DNA of 64,000 nt, taken from an uncultured Bacteroides sp. (GTDB lineage Bacteria; Bacteroidota; Bacteroidia; Bacteroidales; Bacteroidaceae). Location: the NCBI GenBank assembly GCA_944320865.1, contig CALUJC010000005.1:1-64000 (forward strand), in the 5' to 3' direction. Each line of letters opens with the position of its first letter. The stretch's first letter is position 1. Shown here piece after piece: positions 42,579 to 51,818 of the stretch. Both the position numbers and the translations under genes were made by a program. The notes beneath the pieces are model-generated. The model searched no databases and was not told the origin of the DNA. It saw nothing but the letters and a program-made list of their open reading frames with translations.

Positions 42579-43598
42579 TTATTTGCTGTGAGATTTATAG
42601 TATTTAATCATTTTGGGAATAACCTCTTCGACGGTGCCATTGATGACATAATCCGCAATCGTGTTAATCGGCGCATTCTCATCGTTGTTGATGGAGATGA
42701 TGATGCCGCTCTCCTGCATGCCGGCAATATGCTGTATTTGTCCGCTGATGCCACAGGCTATGTAGAGTTTTGGACGCACCGTCACGCCAGTCTGACCTAT
42801 CTGACGGTCGTGGTCGGCAAAGCCTGCGTCTACGGCGGCGCGACTTGCACCTACCTCAGCATGAAGTTCCTTGGCCAGTTCAAACAACATGTCGAATCCC
42901 TCTTTCGACCCCATGCCATAGCCACCTGCCACGATGATGGGAGCTCCCTTCAGGTTGTGTTTGGCCTTCTCTACATGGCGGTCGATGACCTTCACCACAT
43001 AGTCTGTCTCATGCACATATTTGGCTACGTCATGGTTAATGACCTCACCCTGATAGTTTTTGTCCAGGATTTCCTTCTTCATTACGCCTTCGCGAACGGT
43101 GGCCATTTGCGGACGGTGTTCAGGGTTCACGATGGTAGCCACAATGTTTCCACCGAAAGCAGGACGGATTTGGTAGAGCAGGTTTTCATACAGTTTGCCT
43201 TCTTTCTTGTCTTCATGGCTGCCGATTTCCAAAGCTGTGCAATCTGCAGTCAGTCCGCTGGTTAAGGCTGATGATACACGGGGACCGAGGTCGCGCCCGA
43301 TAACAGTGGCACCCATCAAGCAAATTTGAGGTTTCTCTTCTTTAAAAAGATTAATAAGTACAGAAGAATGGGGCAAAGAAGTGTAGGGAAACAAGCCCGG
43401 TGCGTCGAACACGTGCAACTTGTCTACACCGTAGGGCATCACTTGTTTTTCGATGCCTGCCAGGCCCGAGCCTGCGGCAATGGCTTCCAGCTGGCAGCCT
43501 AATTGGTTGGCCAACTTACGACCTTTAGTCAGCAACTCCAGGCTGACATCGGCAACAGTAGTGCCTTCTATTTCGAGATATACAAATACGTTGTTCAT
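42579..43598 (-). CDS. etfA: Electron transfer flavoprotein alpha subunit
   Basis: A 339-aa subunit. The C-terminal FAD-binding domain is clear: VAGGYGMGSKEGFDMLFELA, VGASRAAVDAGFADHDRQIGQTG, VRPKLYIACGISGQIQHIAGM and SINNDENAPI are the signature blocks. The N-terminal domain is the less conserved EtfA fold. With EtfB it carries electrons from the acyl-CoA dehydrogenase to a quinone or other acceptor. Whether it bifurcates electrons cannot be decided from sequence alone. Confidence 0.95.
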   Translation of the reverse strand: MNNVFVYLEIEGTTVADVSLELLTKGRKLANQLGCQLEAIAAGSGLAGIEKQVMPYGVDKLHVFDAPGLFPYTSLPHSSVLINLFKEEKPQICLMGATVIGRDLGPRVSSALTSGLTADCTALEIGSHEDKKEGKLYENLLYQIRPAFGGNIVATIVNPEHRPQMATVREGVMKKEILDKNYQGEVINHDVAKYVHETDYVVKVIDRHVEKAKHNLKGAPIIVAGGYGMGSKEGFDMLFELAKELHAEVGASRAAVDAGFADHDRQIGQTGVTVRPKLYIACGISGQIQHIAGMQESGIIISINNDENAPINTIADYVINGTVEEVIPKMIKYYKSHSK

Positions 43599-43605
43599 TT
43601 CTTTT

Positions 43606-43689
43606 TAGTTAAAAGCTACGGGCTACGAGCTACGAGTCATAGTTGTTGGGACTTTCTTGTAGCTGGCAGCTGTTAAGGTTGTAGCTGGG
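43606..43689. repeat. GAGCTAC-unit repeat between etfB and etfA
   Basis: AGCTACGGGCTACGAGCTACGAG on the left and TTGTAGCTGGCAGCTGTTAAGGTTGTAGCT on the right form imperfect complementary arms. It is the same unit as the repeat at 29452-29595, here inside an operon. Confidence 0.6.
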
Positions 43690-44580
43690 TTATCCGATGG
43701 TATGATTTTCTAATAGTTCTACAATCAGGCTTTCTACATCTTGGTCGCTTCCGGTAAGCGTCTTGCTTTCCTTGGCTTGGAAGGAGATGTTCTGTATGGT
43801 TTTCACTTTGGTAGGCGAACCGCTCAAGCCGCATTGTGCCAAGTCGGCATGTACATCGGCCGTGCTCCACTCCACAATATTCAAGTAGGAGCGTTGTTCG
43901 TACAGCTCAGCGTAGGGCAGGGCGGCCTCTTTGGTTATGGCTGCTTTTTCTTGTGCGCCCAATGCCCGTTTATATTTCTGCACTAACTTAGCATTGCGTG
44001 GACGGCAAGGAGCAGCACTGCCATTGACTGTAATGACCAAAGGCAGGGGAGCCTCCACGGTCTCTACACCGCCGTCAATATGGCGTTTGATGACTACTTT
44101 TTTGTTTTCCTCATCTACGTTCAAAATTTCTTCGGCATAGGTCACTTGGGTCAATCCTAATTTCTCGGCTACTTGCGGGCCTACTTGTGCCGTGTCTCCG
44201 TCAATGGCTTGGCGTCCGCCGATGATGATGTCGTATTCGCCAATCTGGCGGATGGCCGTGGCCAATGCATAGCTGGTGGCCAGCGTGTCGGCACCGGCAA
44301 AGGCGCGGTCAGTCAGCAGATAGCCGCCATCGGCACCTCGGTACAGACCTTCACGGATGATTTCGGCCGCGCGTCCCGGCCCCATGGTAAGCATAGTCAC
44401 GGTAGAACCCGGGTGTGTTTCCTTCAACCGCAAAGCCTGCTCCAAAGCATTGAGGTCTTCTGGGTTGAAGATGGCGGGTAGAGCCGCACGGTTGATGGTA
44501 CCGTCGGCTTTCATGGCATCTTTCCCGACGTTGCGTGTGTCGGGTACTTGTTTTGCCAATACTACGATTTTCAAACTCAT
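43690..44580 (-). CDS. etfB: Electron transfer flavoprotein beta subunit
   Basis: A 296-aa subunit, slightly longer than the usual 250-265. The start MSLKIVVLAKQVPDTRNVG is characteristic and follows the promoter at 44665-44694, which rules out the ATG at 44667. NPEDLNALEQALRLKE, TMGPGRAAEIIREGLYRGAD and IIGGRQAIDGDTAQVGPQVAEKLG are the conserved nucleotide-binding blocks of EtfB. It is the first gene of the etfB-etfA-acyl-CoA dehydrogenase operon. Confidence 0.95.
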   Translation of the reverse strand: MSLKIVVLAKQVPDTRNVGKDAMKADGTINRAALPAIFNPEDLNALEQALRLKETHPGSTVTMLTMGPGRAAEIIREGLYRGADGGYLLTDRAFAGADTLATSYALATAIRQIGEYDIIIGGRQAIDGDTAQVGPQVAEKLGLTQVTYAEEILNVDEENKKVVIKRHIDGGVETVEAPLPLVITVNGSAAPCRPRNAKLVQKYKRALGAQEKAAITKEAALPYAELYEQRSYLNIVEWSTADVHADLAQCGLSGSPTKVKTIQNISFQAKESKTLTGSDQDVESLIVELLENHTIG

Positions 44581-44664
44581 GTTGTAATATTTAAGATTAG
44601 TATTAGTTTCTTTTCCCTCCCCAAAAATGTATGGGGTACATGTATTCATGTTATTATCAAGGCG

Positions 44665-44694
44665 CAAATTTACTTAAAGAGTTTGGTTTGGCAA
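44665..44694 (-). promoter_or_regulatory. Promoter of etfB-etfA-acyl-CoA dehydrogenase operon
   Basis: TTG (44692-44694), 19 bases, TAAATTTG (44665-44672) on the minus strand. The leader to the ATG is about 78 bases. Confidence 0.65.
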
Positions 44695-44768
44695 GCATTC
44701 GGGTCTTTTTTTCCAACGGAGCATGCCTAAGTGGCGCTTAAATCTATAGCCGATATGTTGGTTCCTAT

Positions 44769-44812
44769 CTCCTTCGCTTCTCCTTCGTTCCTCCTTCGCT
44801 CCTGCTTCGCTT
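44769..44812. repeat. Four tandem 11-bp repeats
   Basis: CTCCTTCGCTT and close variants four times in 44 bp. TAGCGAAGGTG at about 44829 may be a partial opposing arm. It lies in the 427-base gap between the divergent etfB and DUF3078 genes. Apart from the two promoters the gap shows no other feature. Confidence 0.65.
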
Positions 44813-44948
44813 CTATAGAAACGGACAAATAGCGAAGGTGAAAGCAGCTTGAATGAAAGATGAAAGTGAGAAAAAAGGTAAATGCCCGGGAGGGAACCGG
44901 GCGCCGGAAACTATTCTGTGGTTCGGAAGAAAAAGATGGGGGGAACAA

Positions 44949-44980
44949 TTTTGTAACCTTACTTTTTTAATCTATTTTTG
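44949..44980 (+). promoter_or_regulatory. Promoter of DUF3078 gene
   Basis: TTTG (44950-44953), 19 bases, TATTTTTG (44973-44980). The ATG at 45008 follows after 27 bases. Confidence 0.65.
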
Positions 44981-45007
44981 CAGTCGAAACATAAACATCG
45001 GGCTAAT

Positions 45008-46633
45008 ATGAACATTCTGAAAACTGCGGCATGCTTAGTGCTGGCCGTGTGCTTTACCCATACTGCAATGCGGGCGCAAGAGGTGATAAACAAAGAGCTT
45101 GCTGCTGATACTTGCAGACAGGATTCTATTGCGCTAATGTCAAAAGGGTTGGAGATGGAGGCTGACACTACAATGCTGGCGCTCGTGCCGGATTCGTTAG
45201 CTGCAAAGCAGGACACACTTGTCTCTCCGGATACACTTATACAAGTGGACAAAGTTGTTAAGAACGACACTATTGTCAAGAAAAAAAGAAAGGCAAAGCC
45301 ACGTCCCAAACTTGATGATTTCTTTAAAGACTATTGGATACTGAAATTGCGTGCAAATGACAAGGGGGGATATGAACTGGACACGGTGTCAATATTGTAC
45401 GAAAAGTACATAGGCGTTTTGGATTACCTGAATGACCCCTCAACGCCAGAGCGCTATATTGTCTGCAATTCTGATTATTACCGTCTGTTTGTGCCTTTCA
45501 CTTATTACTATGCGCCGATAGAGCGCGTGTCGCGTGTGGATTGGAAGTTTCAGCCATTCGACAGGCATACGGCTTTGAACGCCGGTTTGCTACCTATCGA
45601 TACGTTGGCCTTCACCGCGAAGCAGCGGATTAATGAGAGGGTAGACCGTGCTCTGCTGGATGCATATGTGAATTTTCCTCAATTGGTGGTATGTACGGAA
45701 GACGATATAGAAAGTACCCCGATGTTCAAAGATAATATTGTAAAGGAAGCCTCTTCTAAAAAACGTTCGGTTATCAAGTTGTTCGCGTCCGACCCCGTAG
45801 AGCAGGTGCAAACGGAATCAAAAGGCATCGTAATCCGTAAGCCAAACTGGTGGACTACGGGAGGAAGCGGCTCGTTGCAGTTCACGCAGAACCACTTTTC
45901 GGACAACTGGTATAAGGGTGGCCAAAGTACCCATTCTTTGCTGGCTGGCTTGCAGCTGAAGGCCAACTACAACGACCGGGAAAAAATACAATGGGAAAAC
46001 CTGGTGGATGCCAAATTGGGGTTTGTATCGTCGCCCTCGGACACTGTGCACAGCTATTTGATAAACAACGACCAGCTCAGACTTTACAGCAAGTTGGGCA
46101 TACAGGCCATATCCAAGTGGTACTACACCGTCTCCACGGAAGTAAAGACGCAATTCTGCCCGGCCTATGACGCCAATAGCGAAGTAATGAAGGCTGCTTT
46201 CCTGGCTCCCCTCGACTGGTCGACGAGCCTTGGTATGGACTACAAGCTATCTAAGCCGAAAATAAACCTGTCTGTCTTTATGGCACCTTTGACTTACACC
46301 ATGCGTTATGTGGGCAATTCGAAAGTGAATGAAACGAGCTATGGCCTGGAAGAAGGCAAACGAGTAAAGCATGATATCGGTTCGCAGGTGCAAACCAACT
46401 TGACGTGGTCTCCGACATCCTTCATTAAGCTGACGTCCAGACTGGATTACCTTACCAGTTACAAATGGATACGTGTGGAGTGGGAGAATACTATCGACTT
46501 CTTGCTGAACCGTTACCTGTCTGCCAAATTGTATGTGTACGGACGTTATGATGATGGCAATAAGCCTACCGTGGGTAACAGCTATTTCCAGGTGAACGAG
46601 ACATTAGGTTTTGGCTTGAACTATACCTGGTAG
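45008..46633 (+). CDS. DUF3078 family outer-membrane protein
   Basis: A 541-aa exported protein with a signal peptide ending MRAQ. A low-complexity Thr/Asp-rich segment and a basic KKKRKAKPRPK patch (about 88-98) precede the domain. The second half has WWTTGGSGSLQFTQNHFSDNWYKGGQSTHSLLAGLQLKANYNDREKIQWENLVDAKLG, the hallmark of DUF3078, and then alternating strands of a barrel. It ends GLNYTW with the terminal aromatic residue of outer-membrane beta-barrels. Function unknown. The start at 45008 is fixed by the promoter overlapping the earlier ATG. Confidence 0.82.
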   Translation: MNILKTAACLVLAVCFTHTAMRAQEVINKELAADTCRQDSIALMSKGLEMEADTTMLALVPDSLAAKQDTLVSPDTLIQVDKVVKNDTIVKKKRKAKPRPKLDDFFKDYWILKLRANDKGGYELDTVSILYEKYIGVLDYLNDPSTPERYIVCNSDYYRLFVPFTYYYAPIERVSRVDWKFQPFDRHTALNAGLLPIDTLAFTAKQRINERVDRALLDAYVNFPQLVVCTEDDIESTPMFKDNIVKEASSKKRSVIKLFASDPVEQVQTESKGIVIRKPNWWTTGGSGSLQFTQNHFSDNWYKGGQSTHSLLAGLQLKANYNDREKIQWENLVDAKLGFVSSPSDTVHSYLINNDQLRLYSKLGIQAISKWYYTVSTEVKTQFCPAYDANSEVMKAAFLAPLDWSTSLGMDYKLSKPKINLSVFMAPLTYTMRYVGNSKVNETSYGLEEGKRVKHDIGSQVQTNLTWSPTSFIKLTSRLDYLTSYKWIRVEWENTIDFLLNRYLSAKLYVYGRYDDGNKPTVGNSYFQVNETLGFGLNYTW

Positions 46634-46697
46634 CCTATTTTTCTGCCTTAAACCGGAAAAAGCATGCAGGTAGGTGTAGAAAAACCTTTCGGATGAC

Positions 46698-46726
46698 TTG
46701 TAGTTCATAAATTATGCTTAAATTTG
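46698..46726 (+). promoter_or_regulatory. Promoter of rseC-rnf operon
   Basis: TTG (46698-46700), 18 bases, TAAATTTG (46719-46726). The ATG is at 46754. Confidence 0.6.
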
Positions 46727-46753
46727 CCGCGATTGTAATGTTCACTTTGCAAA

Positions 46754-47173
46754 ATGGCAAATACAATAAAACATCTAGGTATCGTGGAAAGCATCGAAGA
46801 CCATCATATACAGGTTCGGATTGTGCAGACGTCGGCATGTGCTTCATGTAGCATCAAAGGGCACTGCACTTCGGCCGACGTAAAAGAAAAGCTTATCGAC
46901 ATAGCAAATGCCGATACTTCGCAGTATCGGCAAGGCGACCATGTGTGGGTAGTTGGTACTCTCTCCATGGGAGGAATGGCGGTGCTGCTGGCTTTTATAC
47001 TTCCTTTTTTCATTGTCGTGATTTCTCTTTTTGTCTTTATGGCATTATGGGGCAATGAATTGTACGCAGCGCTTTGTTCACTTGCGTTACTTATACCATA
47101 TTATTATATATTAAGGTTAAAAGGCAAGTGGCTGGGTAAAAGGTTTGCTTTTTCCATTCAACCTATGGAATAG
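46754..47173 (+). CDS. rseC: RseC/SoxR-reducing-system family membrane protein
   Basis: A 139-aa inner-membrane protein. The N-terminal soluble part has the Cys cluster SACASCSIKGHCTSAD (four Cys at about 29-38), which may hold a redox centre. Two membrane helices follow (about 77-102 and 105-122). In Bacteroidales it regularly precedes rnfB, and the family has been linked to RNF-dependent electron supply. It is the first gene of the operon, 72 bases ahead of rnfB. Confidence 0.88.
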   Translation: MANTIKHLGIVESIEDHHIQVRIVQTSACASCSIKGHCTSADVKEKLIDIANADTSQYRQGDHVWVVGTLSMGGMAVLLAFILPFFIVVISLFVFMALWGNELYAALCSLALLIPYYYILRLKGKWLGKRFAFSIQPME

Positions 47174-47245
47174 CCTCAAAGAGTAGGACAAGCGAATGAC
47201 TAAGTAATTAAATCAAAAAATAATAATCAATAACTCATTAGTTTT

Positions 47246-48139
47246 ATGCATGTAATTCTGATAGCAGTAATCTCATTGGGAGTGATAGCGATAGTGCTTG
47301 CCGCTATCCTGTATGCAGCTTCCAAGAAGTTTTCTGTGTACGAAGATCCGCGTATTGGACAGGTGGCAGCAGTCTTGCCACAAGCCAATTGCGGTGGGTG
47401 TGGATACCCCGGTTGCAACGGCTTTGCCGATGCTTGCGTCAAGGCAGGTTCACTGGAGGGTAAGCTTTGTCCGGTGGGAGGGCAGGCGGTCATGACTAAG
47501 GTTGCCGATATTCTTGGTTTGTCCGTTACGGCCTCCGAGCCTATGGTGGCGGTAGTGCGCTGCAATGGCAGTTGCAGTAATCGTCCGCGTGTCAATCAGT
47601 ATGATGGAGTCAAGAGTTGTGCCATAGCTTCTGCCTTGTATGGCGGAGAGACAGGTTGCAGCTACGGCTGCCTGGGATGTGGCGATTGTGTTGCAGCCTG
47701 CAAGTTCGGGGCTATACACATGAATCCGGAGACAGGGTTGCCCGAAGTTGATGAAGCCAAGTGTACGGCGTGTGGTGCTTGTGCCAAAGCGTGTCCGAGG
47801 AACATCATCGAAATTCGTCCTCAAGGCAAGAAGTCGCGTCGTGTCTATGTGCAGTGCGTCAACAAAGACAAGGGGGCAGTGGCACGCAAAGCATGTGCGG
47901 TAGCCTGCATCGGTTGCGGAAAGTGCGTCAAGGTCTGCGCGTTTGAAGCCATTACATTGGAGAATAATTTGGCTTACATCGACCCGAATAAGTGCAAGTC
48001 GTGCCGTAAGTGCGAGGAAGCTTGCCCACAGGGAGCTATCATTGCCCTCAACTTCCCTCCGCGCAAGCCGAAGGTTGAAGAAAGTGCTGCTTCTGCAAGC
48101 GAGGCTCCTCAACCGGCCGTGGTGGAGAATAAGGAATAG
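47246..48139 (+). CDS. rnfB: RNF complex subunit B (ferredoxin-type)
   Basis: A 297-aa subunit with an N-terminal membrane anchor (about 4-24). A 4Fe-4S cluster motif follows: NCGGCGYPGCNGF with C49, C52, C57 and a further Cys near 75. Several CxxCxxC-type clusters come next (CLGCGDCVAACKFGA, CTACGACAKACPRN, CIGCGKCVKVCAFEA, CKSCRKCEEACPQGA). It is the entry point for electrons from ferredoxin in the Na+/H+-translocating ferredoxin:NAD+ oxidoreductase. The Ala/Pro-rich C-terminal tail is typical. Confidence 0.96.
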   Translation: MHVILIAVISLGVIAIVLAAILYAASKKFSVYEDPRIGQVAAVLPQANCGGCGYPGCNGFADACVKAGSLEGKLCPVGGQAVMTKVADILGLSVTASEPMVAVVRCNGSCSNRPRVNQYDGVKSCAIASALYGGETGCSYGCLGCGDCVAACKFGAIHMNPETGLPEVDEAKCTACGACAKACPRNIIEIRPQGKKSRRVYVQCVNKDKGAVARKACAVACIGCGKCVKVCAFEAITLENNLAYIDPNKCKSCRKCEEACPQGAIIALNFPPRKPKVEESAASASEAPQPAVVENKE

Positions 48140-48169
48140 AATAGTAAACTTGTTAACGCAAAGAGATAT

Positions 48170-49507
48170 ATGTTGAAGACATTTTCAATCGGTGGTGTCC
48201 ATCCACACGAGAATAAACTTTCAGCACATCAGCCCATCATTCAGGCAGAAATCCCTGCCAAGGCGGTCATCTTGCTGGGACAACATATTGGTGCACCGGC
48301 AAAGCCAGTGGTAGCCAGGGGAGACGTGGTGAAAGTAGGGACTAAGATAGCCGAACCGGGAGGCTTTGTGTCAGCCGCCATCCACTCGTCCGTTAGTGGC
48401 AAAGTAGCTAAGATTGACACAGTTGTAGATGCCAGCGGATACCCGAAACCCGCCATCTTCATTGATGTGCAGGGGGACGAATGGGAAGAGAGCATTGACC
48501 GTTCGGACACGTTGGTCAAGGAGTGCACATTGACTTCAGAGGAGATTGTGAAAAAGATAGCCGATGCGGGCATTGTGGGACTTGGAGGTGCCTGCTTCCC
48601 TACCCAGGTCAAGTTGTGTCCGCCGCCTGCATTCAAGGCAGAGTGTGTCATTATCAATGCTGTGGAGTGCGAACCCTATCTGACAGCCGACCACCAACTG
48701 ATGCTGGAGCATGCAGAGGAAATCATGGTGGGAGTAACTATTCTGATGAAAGCCGTAAAGGTAAGCAAAGCTTTTATCGGCATAGAGAACAATAAGCCGG
48801 ACGCTATCCAGCTAATGACGAAGGTCGCTTCATCGTATAGCGGGATAGAAGTCGTGCCTCTGCAAGTGAAATATCCGCAGGGTGGTGAAAAGCAACTGAT
48901 TGACGCTATCATAAAGCGCCAAGTGGCAGCAGGAGCATTGCCCATTTCCACCGGTGCCGTAGTGCAGAACGTGGGGACAGCTTTTGCCGTCTATCAGGCA
49001 GTGCAGAAGAATAAACCGTTGTTCGAACGTGTTGTTACTGTCACCGGTAAGTCATTGCAAAAGCCTTCCAACTTCCTGGTACGTATCGGTACTCCCATGA
49101 AGCAGCTGATTGAGGCTTGCGGCGGGTTGCCTGAAGACACCGGGAAGATTATTGGTGGAGGTCCCATGATGGGCAAGGCTTTGGTAAGCGACGAAATACC
49201 TACGGTGAAGGGTACTTCCGGCATACTGATAATGAATGAGAAGGAAGCCCGCCGCAGTGCTCCCCAACCATGCATTCGGTGTGCCAAGTGTGTGGGTGCC
49301 TGCCCCATGGGGTTGGAGCCGTACCTGCTTGCTACGGTTTCTGCCCACGGAGACTTTGAGAGAGTTGAGAAAGAAGACATTATGTCGTGCATAGAATGCG
49401 GGTCATGCCAGTTTACCTGTCCTTCCAATCGTCCCATGCTGGACTACATCCGCTTGGGCAAGGCCAAAGTGGGTGCCATGATACGTGCACGCCAAGCAAA
49501 AAAATAA
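48170..49507 (+). CDS. rnfC: RNF complex subunit C
   Basis: A 445-aa peripheral subunit. GLGGACFPTQVKL is the flavin/NADH-binding block shared with NuoF. VECEPYLTADH and NKPDAI follow. Two C-terminal ferredoxin motifs hold 4Fe-4S clusters (CIRCAKCVGACPMGLEP and CIECGSCQFTCPSNRPM). It is the NADH-reacting subunit. The start MLKTFSIGGVHPHENK is typical. The gene follows rnfB after 30 bases. Confidence 0.96.
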   Translation: MLKTFSIGGVHPHENKLSAHQPIIQAEIPAKAVILLGQHIGAPAKPVVARGDVVKVGTKIAEPGGFVSAAIHSSVSGKVAKIDTVVDASGYPKPAIFIDVQGDEWEESIDRSDTLVKECTLTSEEIVKKIADAGIVGLGGACFPTQVKLCPPPAFKAECVIINAVECEPYLTADHQLMLEHAEEIMVGVTILMKAVKVSKAFIGIENNKPDAIQLMTKVASSYSGIEVVPLQVKYPQGGEKQLIDAIIKRQVAAGALPISTGAVVQNVGTAFAVYQAVQKNKPLFERVVTVTGKSLQKPSNFLVRIGTPMKQLIEACGGLPEDTGKIIGGGPMMGKALVSDEIPTVKGTSGILIMNEKEARRSAPQPCIRCAKCVGACPMGLEPYLLATVSAHGDFERVEKEDIMSCIECGSCQFTCPSNRPMLDYIRLGKAKVGAMIRARQAKK

Positions 49508-49516
49508 CGTAGAAGT

Positions 49517-50512
49517 ATGGAAAATAAATTAACTGTATCCCTGTCGCCCCACGTCCACAGCGGCGATAGCGTGAAGAAGAACATGTACGGCGTGCTCATT
49601 GCCCTATTGCCGGCTTTCCTGGTGTCGTTGTATTTCTTCGGACTGGGCGCACTGGTCGTCACGGCTACCTCCGTGCTGGCCTGCGTATTTTTTGAGTGGG
49701 CTATCGGTAAGTTTATCTTGAAGCGCGAGACGACCTCTATTACTGACGGGTCGGCTATTATCACGGGAGTGCTCTTGGCCTTCAACTTGCCGTCCAACTT
49801 GCCTGTATGGATTATCATCATCGGCGCTCTCTTCGCCATCGGCGTGGCCAAAATGTCGTTTGGAGGTTTAGGGTGCAATCCTTTCAACCCGGCACTGGCA
49901 GGACGAGTATTCTTGTTGCTTTCCTTCCCGGTACAGATGACGAGCTGGCCTGCTGTAGGCCAACTGACGGCTTACACTGATGCTGTGACTACGGCCACTC
50001 CGTTGGCCATCATGAAGGGAGTCATTAATGGAGCTCCAGGTTTCTCGCTCGACCAGCTTCCGGATGCACTGTCCCTGTTCTTGGGCAATAATCCCGGCTG
50101 TATAGGTGAGGTAAGTGCGTTAGCTTTATTACTCGGGCTGGCTTACATGCTGTGGAAGAAAATTATCACTTGGCACATACCGGTGTCCATCCTGGTTACG
50201 GTGTTCGTATTCTCGGGCATCATGTACCTGGTTAATCCGGAACTGTATGTGTCGCCTCTGGTACAACTGTTGTCTGGCGGCTTGCTGCTGGGTGCCATCT
50301 TCATGGCAACGGACTATGTGACGTCGCCCATGAGCCATCGGGGCATGCTGATTTACGGCGTGTGCATCGGGGCACTGACGGTGGTTATCCGTCTTTTCGG
50401 CGCGTATCCGGAGGGCATGTCGTTTGCCATCCTTATAATGAACGCATTCACGCCGCTTATCAATACTTATGTCAAACCTAAACGCTTCGGGGAGGTGGCT
50501 AAGAAGAAATGA
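49517..50512 (+). CDS. rnfD: RNF complex subunit D (flavinylated membrane subunit)
   Basis: A 331-aa integral membrane protein with about nine helices. The FMN is normally attached to the Thr of an S/T-x-A-T motif; here it is TTATPLAIMKG at about 158-168. GGLGCNPFNPALAGR and FMATDYVTSPMSHRGMLIYG are further family signatures. It is part of the ion-translocating core with RnfG, RnfE and RnfA. Its last four bases overlap the rnfG start. A short antisense copy of the flavin-site region occurs at 52586-52632. Confidence 0.96.
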   Translation: MENKLTVSLSPHVHSGDSVKKNMYGVLIALLPAFLVSLYFFGLGALVVTATSVLACVFFEWAIGKFILKRETTSITDGSAIITGVLLAFNLPSNLPVWIIIIGALFAIGVAKMSFGGLGCNPFNPALAGRVFLLLSFPVQMTSWPAVGQLTAYTDAVTTATPLAIMKGVINGAPGFSLDQLPDALSLFLGNNPGCIGEVSALALLLGLAYMLWKKIITWHIPVSILVTVFVFSGIMYLVNPELYVSPLVQLLSGGLLLGAIFMATDYVTSPMSHRGMLIYGVCIGALTVVIRLFGAYPEGMSFAILIMNAFTPLINTYVKPKRFGEVAKKK

Positions 50513-51168
50513 AAAAGTTAGAATCTACACTGACGAATATGTTGCTGGTGCTTACGGGAGTCACAGTGGTCTCCGTAGCCCTGCTGGCTTGGGTGAACGA
50601 GTTGACCAAAGAGCCTATTGCCCAGGCCAATGCCAAGGCGCTGAGTGATGCCGTTAACCTGGTGGTACCCGGTTTCGACAACAACCCCATCGCCGAGAAG
50701 AAGATGCAAGAGGTGGATGGCGTGCAGTATGCCGTTTATCCCGCTACCAAGGGTGGTGAGTACATTGGTGCGGCCGTCGAGGCAAGTGCCATGGGCTTCG
50801 GCGGAGAGTTAAAGGTATTGGTGGGTTTCGATGCCGAGGGAAATGTGTTGAACTACTCCCTGCTGTCCCACGCCGAAACGCCCGGACTGGGCTCGAAGGC
50901 CGATGTGTGGTTCAAGGACGGAGGCAAGGGCGACATTACGGGGATGAATCCCGGACAAGCGCCCCTCGCCGTGAGCAAGGATGGCGGGCAGGTGGATGCT
51001 ATTACGGCTTCGACCATTACATCGCGTGCCTTCCTGAATGCCGTGAATGCAGCCTATGCCGCTTTTGCAGGCCAAGAGATGGCCGACGGGGCGACCGGTG
51101 CTACGCAAAAGAATGTTGAACAGCCTGCCGGTGACGGGGAAGACGCCCCCGCGCCTGCTGCCCAATAA
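50509..51168 (+). CDS. rnfG: RNF complex subunit G
   Basis: A 219-aa subunit with one N-terminal helix (about 9-28) and a periplasmic FMN-binding domain. The covalent attachment site is the Thr of the ITASTITS motif near residue 169. GKGDITGMNPGQAP and GLGSKADVW are conserved. An Ala/Pro-rich tail follows. It accepts electrons within the membrane complex. Confidence 0.95.
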   Translation: MKKLESTLTNMLLVLTGVTVVSVALLAWVNELTKEPIAQANAKALSDAVNLVVPGFDNNPIAEKKMQEVDGVQYAVYPATKGGEYIGAAVEASAMGFGGELKVLVGFDAEGNVLNYSLLSHAETPGLGSKADVWFKDGGKGDITGMNPGQAPLAVSKDGGQVDAITASTITSRAFLNAVNAAYAAFAGQEMADGATGATQKNVEQPAGDGEDAPAPAAQ

Positions 51169-51172
51169 ATAG

Positions 51173-51179
51173 AAAGGAG
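51173..51179 (+). promoter_or_regulatory. Unusual strong Shine-Dalgarno before rnfE
   Basis: AAAGGAG lies eight bases before the ATG at 51188. Bacteroidetes genes rarely carry such a site. It decides the ATG rather than the GTG at 51179. Confidence 0.6.
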
Positions 51180-51187
51180 TGATTGCT

Positions 51188-51772
51188 ATGAACAATTTCA
51201 AAGTCTTAATGAACGGCATTGTCAAGGAGAACCCTACCTTTGTATTGCTCCTGGGCATGTGCCCCACGCTTGGAACAACCTCGTCCGCCATCAACGGCAT
51301 GGGCATGGGACTGGCCACCGCCTTCGTGCTGGTGTGCTCCAATGTGGTCATCTCTGCCATAAAGAACCTCATCCCCGACATGGTGCGCATTCCTGCCTTC
51401 GTGGTGGTGATAGCCTCGTTTGTCACACTGCTCCAGATGATTATGCAGGCCTATGTGCCGGCACTGTATGCCACGCTGGGCCTGTTCATCCCACTTATCG
51501 TGGTGAACTGCATCCTCCTGGGGCGTGCCGAGGCCTTCGCGGCCAAGAACGGGCCTGTAGCCTCCATGTTCGACGGCTTGGGCATGGGCTTGGGTTTCAC
51601 CGTGGGACTGACCCTGTTGGGTGCCGTACGCGAGTTGCTGGGCACGGGCAAGATTTTCGGCCTCACCGTCTACCCCGAAGACTGCGGCATGCTGCTCTTC
51701 GTCCTGGCGCCGGGCGCCTTCATTGCCCTGGGCTACCTCATCGCCCTGGTGAACAGGCTGAAGAAGGCCTGA
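51188..51772 (+). CDS. rnfE: RNF complex subunit E
   Basis: A 194-aa membrane protein with six helices, homologous to RnfA in inverted topology. NPTFVLLLGMCPTLGTTSSAINGMGMGLATAFVL carries the Cys (C25 region) that helps bind the membrane-embedded iron-sulfur cluster between RnfA and RnfE. VVNCILLGRAEAFA holds the second. ATG after AAAGGAG is taken as the start. Confidence 0.95.
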   Translation: MNNFKVLMNGIVKENPTFVLLLGMCPTLGTTSSAINGMGMGLATAFVLVCSNVVISAIKNLIPDMVRIPAFVVVIASFVTLLQMIMQAYVPALYATLGLFIPLIVVNCILLGRAEAFAAKNGPVASMFDGLGMGLGFTVGLTLLGAVRELLGTGKIFGLTVYPEDCGMLLFVLAPGAFIALGYLIALVNRLKKA

Positions 51773-51818
51773 CGGCATGATGCTGACTTATTAATACTGT
51801 ACCTTTAAAAGATTTTTT